Positions 61,462 to 64,000 of a stretch of 64,000 bases of DNA are shown piece after piece. The translations under genes were made by a program, and so were the position numbers. Location of the stretch: NCBI GenBank assembly GCA_963826145.1, contig CAWGVW010000001.1, positions 868,001 through 932,000 on the forward strand, given 5' to 3'. Source of the DNA: JBGPLJ01 sp963826145 (lineage in GTDB: Bacteria; Pseudomonadota; Gammaproteobacteria; Steroidobacterales; Steroidobacteraceae). Positions within the stretch are counted from its first letter, which is position 1; each line of letters begins with the position of its first letter. The notes under the pieces were generated by a model, which saw only the letters and a program-made list of their open reading frames with translations, was not told where the DNA came from and searched no databases.

Positions 61462-63354
61462 ATGTGCGGAATCGTCGGAGTCTTTGATACGCGCGGCCGC
61501 AGGCCTATCGAGCGCGCAGTCATCGAGCGCATGAATGCGCGCCAGCATCATCGCGGGCCGGATGAGGGCGCGGAACACCTCGAGCCGGGGCTCGCCTTCG
61601 GGCACCGCCGTCTTTCGATCATCGACCTGTCGAGCGGTCATCAGCCGCTCGGCAACGAGGACGATTCGGTCCTCACGATCTACAATGGCGAGATCTACAA
61701 CTACGTCGAACTCGTCAAGGAGCTCGCGGCGCTCGGCCACAAGTTCCGCACCCACTGCGACACGGAAGTGATCGTGCATGCCTGGGAGGAGTGGGGCGAG
61801 GCCTGCGTCAATCGTTTCAACGGCATGTTCGCCTTCGCCGTGTGGGACCGGCGCAAGGATACGCTCTTCCTCGCGCGCGACCGGCTCGGCAAGAAGCCGC
61901 TCCACTATCACCTGTCGGCGGATGGACTTCTTTATTTCGCGTCGGAACTGAAGTCGATCCTGACGATACCGGCCGCGCCCCGCGCGCTCGATCCACGGGC
62001 GATCGAGGACTATTTCGCCTTCGGCTACGTGCCCGATCCGCGCACGATCCTGCGTGATGTGCACAAGCTCCCGCCGGCGCACACGCTCACGCTGAGGCGA
62101 GGGGCGGGCGTCCAGGTGAAACGCTACTGGGACCTGAGTTTTGTCACGGACCGCACGGTTCAGCCGGCCGCCGTACCGGAAGAGCTCATCGCGCGCCTGC
62201 GCCATGCCGTCGACATCCGGCTGATGTCCGAGGTGCCGCTCGGTGCGTTTCTCTCCGGTGGGATCGATTCCAGTGCGGTCGTCGCGATGATGGCGGGACT
62301 CTCGCCGGAGCCGGTGAACACCTGTTCGATCTCCTTCGGCGACCCCCGCTTCAACGAAAGCGAATTCGCGCAGGAGGTGGCGACGCAATTCGGTACGCGT
62401 CACCACGTCGAGCAGGTCGCGTCCGACGATTTCGACCTTATCGGCAAGCTTGCCGACGTCTACGACGAGCCGTTCGCCGACAGTTCCGCCATCCCCACGT
62501 ATCGCGTGTGTGAGCTCGCGCGTAAGCGCGTCACGGTTGCGCTCTCCGGTGACGGGGGCGATGAGGATTTCGCCGGCTATCGCAGGTACCGCTGGTTCAT
62601 GAACGAGGAGCGGATGCGACGCGCCTTGCCGCTCGGCGTTCGCCGGCCGCTCTTCGGTTTGCTCGGGCGGCTCTATCCGAAACTCGACTGGGCGCCGCGC
62701 TTCCTGCGCGCCAAGGCGACGTTCGAGGCGATGGCGCTCGATGCCGTGAACGGGTATTTCCACGCCGTTTCGATCGCTCCGGACCGTGAACGCCTGCCGC
62801 TCTACAGCCGGCGATTCCTCGCGGATCTGCAGGGCTACCGCGCGCTCGAAGTTTTCCGTGAACATGCGAAACGCTCGGACGCGGAGGATTCGCTGTCGCT
62901 CGTGCAGTACCTCGATTTCCAGACCTACCTGCCGGGCGACATCCTGACGAAAGTCGATCGCGCGAGCATGGCGCACTCGCTCGAGGTGCGCGTGCCGCTC
63001 CTCGACTACCATCTCGTCGAATGGATTGCGAAGCTGCCGCCGACGCTCAAGCTCGCGGGGCAGGAGGGCAAGTCCATTTTCAAGAAGAGCCTGGAGCCGT
63101 ATCTCTCCGACCGGATTCTCTATCGCGAGAAGATGGGATTTGCCGTGCCGATCGCGGGCTGGTTTCGCGGCCCGCTGCGGGAGCGCGTGCGCAGCTCCAT
63201 CCTCGGCCCGCTGCTCGCGGACAGCGGCGTCTTCGACCGTAGTGCGCTCGCCGGCGTGGTTGATGCGCACCAAAGCGGACGGCGCGATTTCAGCCCGCTC
63301 ATCTGGGCGCTCCTGATGTTCGAGTCGTTCATGGCCAAGGAACTGGGACGCTAG
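61462..63354 (+). CDS. XrtA-locus amidotransferase (asparagine synthase-like)
   Basis: 630 residues with an N-terminal class II glutamine amidotransferase domain (Cys2 in MCGIVGVFD; RGPDEGAEH; YNGEIYN) and a C-terminal ATP-pyrophosphatase domain (LSGGIDSSAVVAMMAG; SGDGGDEDFAGY). This matches the TIGR03108 asparagine-synthase-like amidotransferase of XrtA loci, thought to amidate a sugar acid in the polymer and not to make free asparagine. Its stop is 17 bp before the next glycosyltransferase. Confidence 0.92.
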   Translation: MCGIVGVFDTRGRRPIERAVIERMNARQHHRGPDEGAEHLEPGLAFGHRRLSIIDLSSGHQPLGNEDDSVLTIYNGEIYNYVELVKELAALGHKFRTHCDTEVIVHAWEEWGEACVNRFNGMFAFAVWDRRKDTLFLARDRLGKKPLHYHLSADGLLYFASELKSILTIPAAPRALDPRAIEDYFAFGYVPDPRTILRDVHKLPPAHTLTLRRGAGVQVKRYWDLSFVTDRTVQPAAVPEELIARLRHAVDIRLMSEVPLGAFLSGGIDSSAVVAMMAGLSPEPVNTCSISFGDPRFNESEFAQEVATQFGTRHHVEQVASDDFDLIGKLADVYDEPFADSSAIPTYRVCELARKRVTVALSGDGGDEDFAGYRRYRWFMNEERMRRALPLGVRRPLFGLLGRLYPKLDWAPRFLRAKATFEAMALDAVNGYFHAVSIAPDRERLPLYSRRFLADLQGYRALEVFREHAKRSDAEDSLSLVQYLDFQTYLPGDILTKVDRASMAHSLEVRVPLLDYHLVEWIAKLPPTLKLAGQEGKSIFKKSLEPYLSDRILYREKMGFAVPIAGWFRGPLRERVRSSILGPLLADSGVFDRSALAGVVDAHQSGRRDFSPLIWALLMFESFMAKELGR

Positions 63355-63371
63355 GTCGGCCGGATCCGAGC

Positions 63372-64000
63372 ATGCTGAAGATTCTCACGTTCTCCTCGCT
63401 TTACCCGCATGCCGCCGATGCGGGTCGCGGCATCTTCGTGGAGACGAGATTGCGCCAGATGCTCGCGAGCGGGCGCGTCGCGGCGCGAGTGATTGCGCCG
63501 GTGCCGTGGTTTCCTTCGCGCAATCCGCGCTTTGGCGAGTACGCGCGCTTTGCTTCGGCCCCGCGGACGGAGGTGCGCCATGGCATCGAGGTCGATCATC
63601 CGCGCTTTCCCGTCATCCCGGGCCCCGGCTGGTACATGACGCCCTGGACGCTGGCGCTTGCCGCGCTGCCGGCTTTCAAGCGCGTGCGCAAGGAAGGTTT
63701 CGACTTCGATCTGATCGATGCGCATTACTACTATCCCGACGGCGTTGCGGCTGCGCTTCTCGGACGCTGGTTGCGGCGGCCTGTCGTCATCACGGCGCGC
63801 GGCACCGACATCAATCTCATTCCCCAGCACAGGCTCGCGCGCAGGATGGTTCTTTGGGCGGAGCGGCAGGCCGCCGCGAGCATCGCGGTATCCGATGCAA
63901 TACGCGACGAGATGGTGCGCCTCGGTGTGCCGGCGGAGCGTGTCGTCAGTCTGCGCAACGGCGTCGACCTGGAGAAGTTCGCGCCGCAACCGCGCGAGAC
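63372..64000 (+). CDS. Glycosyltransferase of the GT4 family (truncated by window end)
   Basis: At least 209 residues are visible. Seen: the N-terminal ILTFSSLYPHAADAGRGIFVE, an IDAHYYYPDGVAAALLG strand and loop, VVITARGTDINLIP and LRNGVDLEKFAP at the start of the second lobe, all typical of GT-B enzymes with a UDP-sugar donor. The gene is still open at base 64000, so the donor-binding domain is missing. It continues the repeat-unit synthesis set. Confidence 0.88.
   Translation, partial: MLKILTFSSLYPHAADAGRGIFVETRLRQMLASGRVAARVIAPVPWFPSRNPRFGEYARFASAPRTEVRHGIEVDHPRFPVIPGPGWYMTPWTLALAALPAFKRVRKEGFDFDLIDAHYYYPDGVAAALLGRWLRRPVVITARGTDINLIPQHRLARRMVLWAERQAAASIAVSDAIRDEMVRLGVPAERVVSLRNGVDLEKFAPQPRE

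Noticed and set aside
60202..63273. A 1023-codon minus-strand open frame over the glycosyltransferase and amidotransferase genes
   Set aside because: Its composition is that of a shadow frame; the plus strand carries complete, motif-bearing enzymes over the same interval.

Overview
The window is high-GC, densely coded DNA from an aerobic proteobacterium. The XrtA/PEP-CTERM-type exopolysaccharide locus with PrsK/PrsR, the NAD-dependent molybdenum formate dehydrogenase, CopA/CopB, Kup and the tRNA set suggest a gamma- or betaproteobacterium. A Nevskiales/Steroidobacterales-like gammaproteobacterium would fit, but that is inference and no rRNA is present to decide it.

Layout. 0-5.3 kb: copper and periplasmic stress block (cytochrome c, copB, copA, a divergent cytochrome-like lipoprotein, DUF302, YceI). 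5.3-11.4 kb: a membrane EAL-domain protein with eroded catalytic motifs, an M23 peptidase, an aldehyde dehydrogenase and a small unknown. 11.5-22.4 kb: a probable genomic islet bracketed by tRNA-Val (22417-22491) and an exact 18-bp copy of its 3' end (11496-11513). It holds a five-gene, translationally coupled corrinoid methyl-transfer operon, then a metal block (frameshifted TonB receptor, DUF2946, DmeF-type CDF exporter) and a HipA relic. 22.5-27.0 kb: core genes (SDR, gltX, kup) and tRNA-Ala/tRNA-Glu with a clear promoter. 27.0-34.3 kb: a second tRNA-associated region in which the 3' end of tRNA-Glu recurs at 31.75 and 34.31 kb. These copies bracket an S9 peptidase/exported-protein segment and an nfeD-slipin module. 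The 31.7-kb copy is a decayed tRNA whose T-loop is split by a 71-nt chain of hairpins. 34.3-40.2 kb: secreted unknown, GH27-type glycosidase, D-amino-acid dehydrogenase-like enzyme, M3 peptidase. 40.4-47.3 kb: fds formate dehydrogenase operon ending in folD. 47.5-64 kb: XrtA/PEP-CTERM exopolysaccharide locus, running off the right edge.

How the genes may work together. The corrinoid operon encodes a UroD-fold methyltransferase, a B12-binding protein, a ferredoxin/ASKHA reductive activator, a stand-alone MetH-activation-like protein and a methyltetrahydrofolate methyltransferase. Together these should move methyl groups from an unknown methyl donor (methoxylated aromatic, methyl halide or similar) to tetrahydrofolate. 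FolD and formate dehydrogenase 24 kb away could oxidise that C1 unit to CO2 with NADH production, given a MetF and a formyl-THF hydrolase elsewhere. This coupling is inference.

Data quality. Six single-base frame changes are visible in four otherwise conserved genes (TonB receptor, S9 peptidase, outer-membrane transporter, fdsA), and five of the six behave as one-base insertions. Residual assembly indels are therefore as likely as real gene decay. No integrase, transposase, rRNA operon or CRISPR array was seen.
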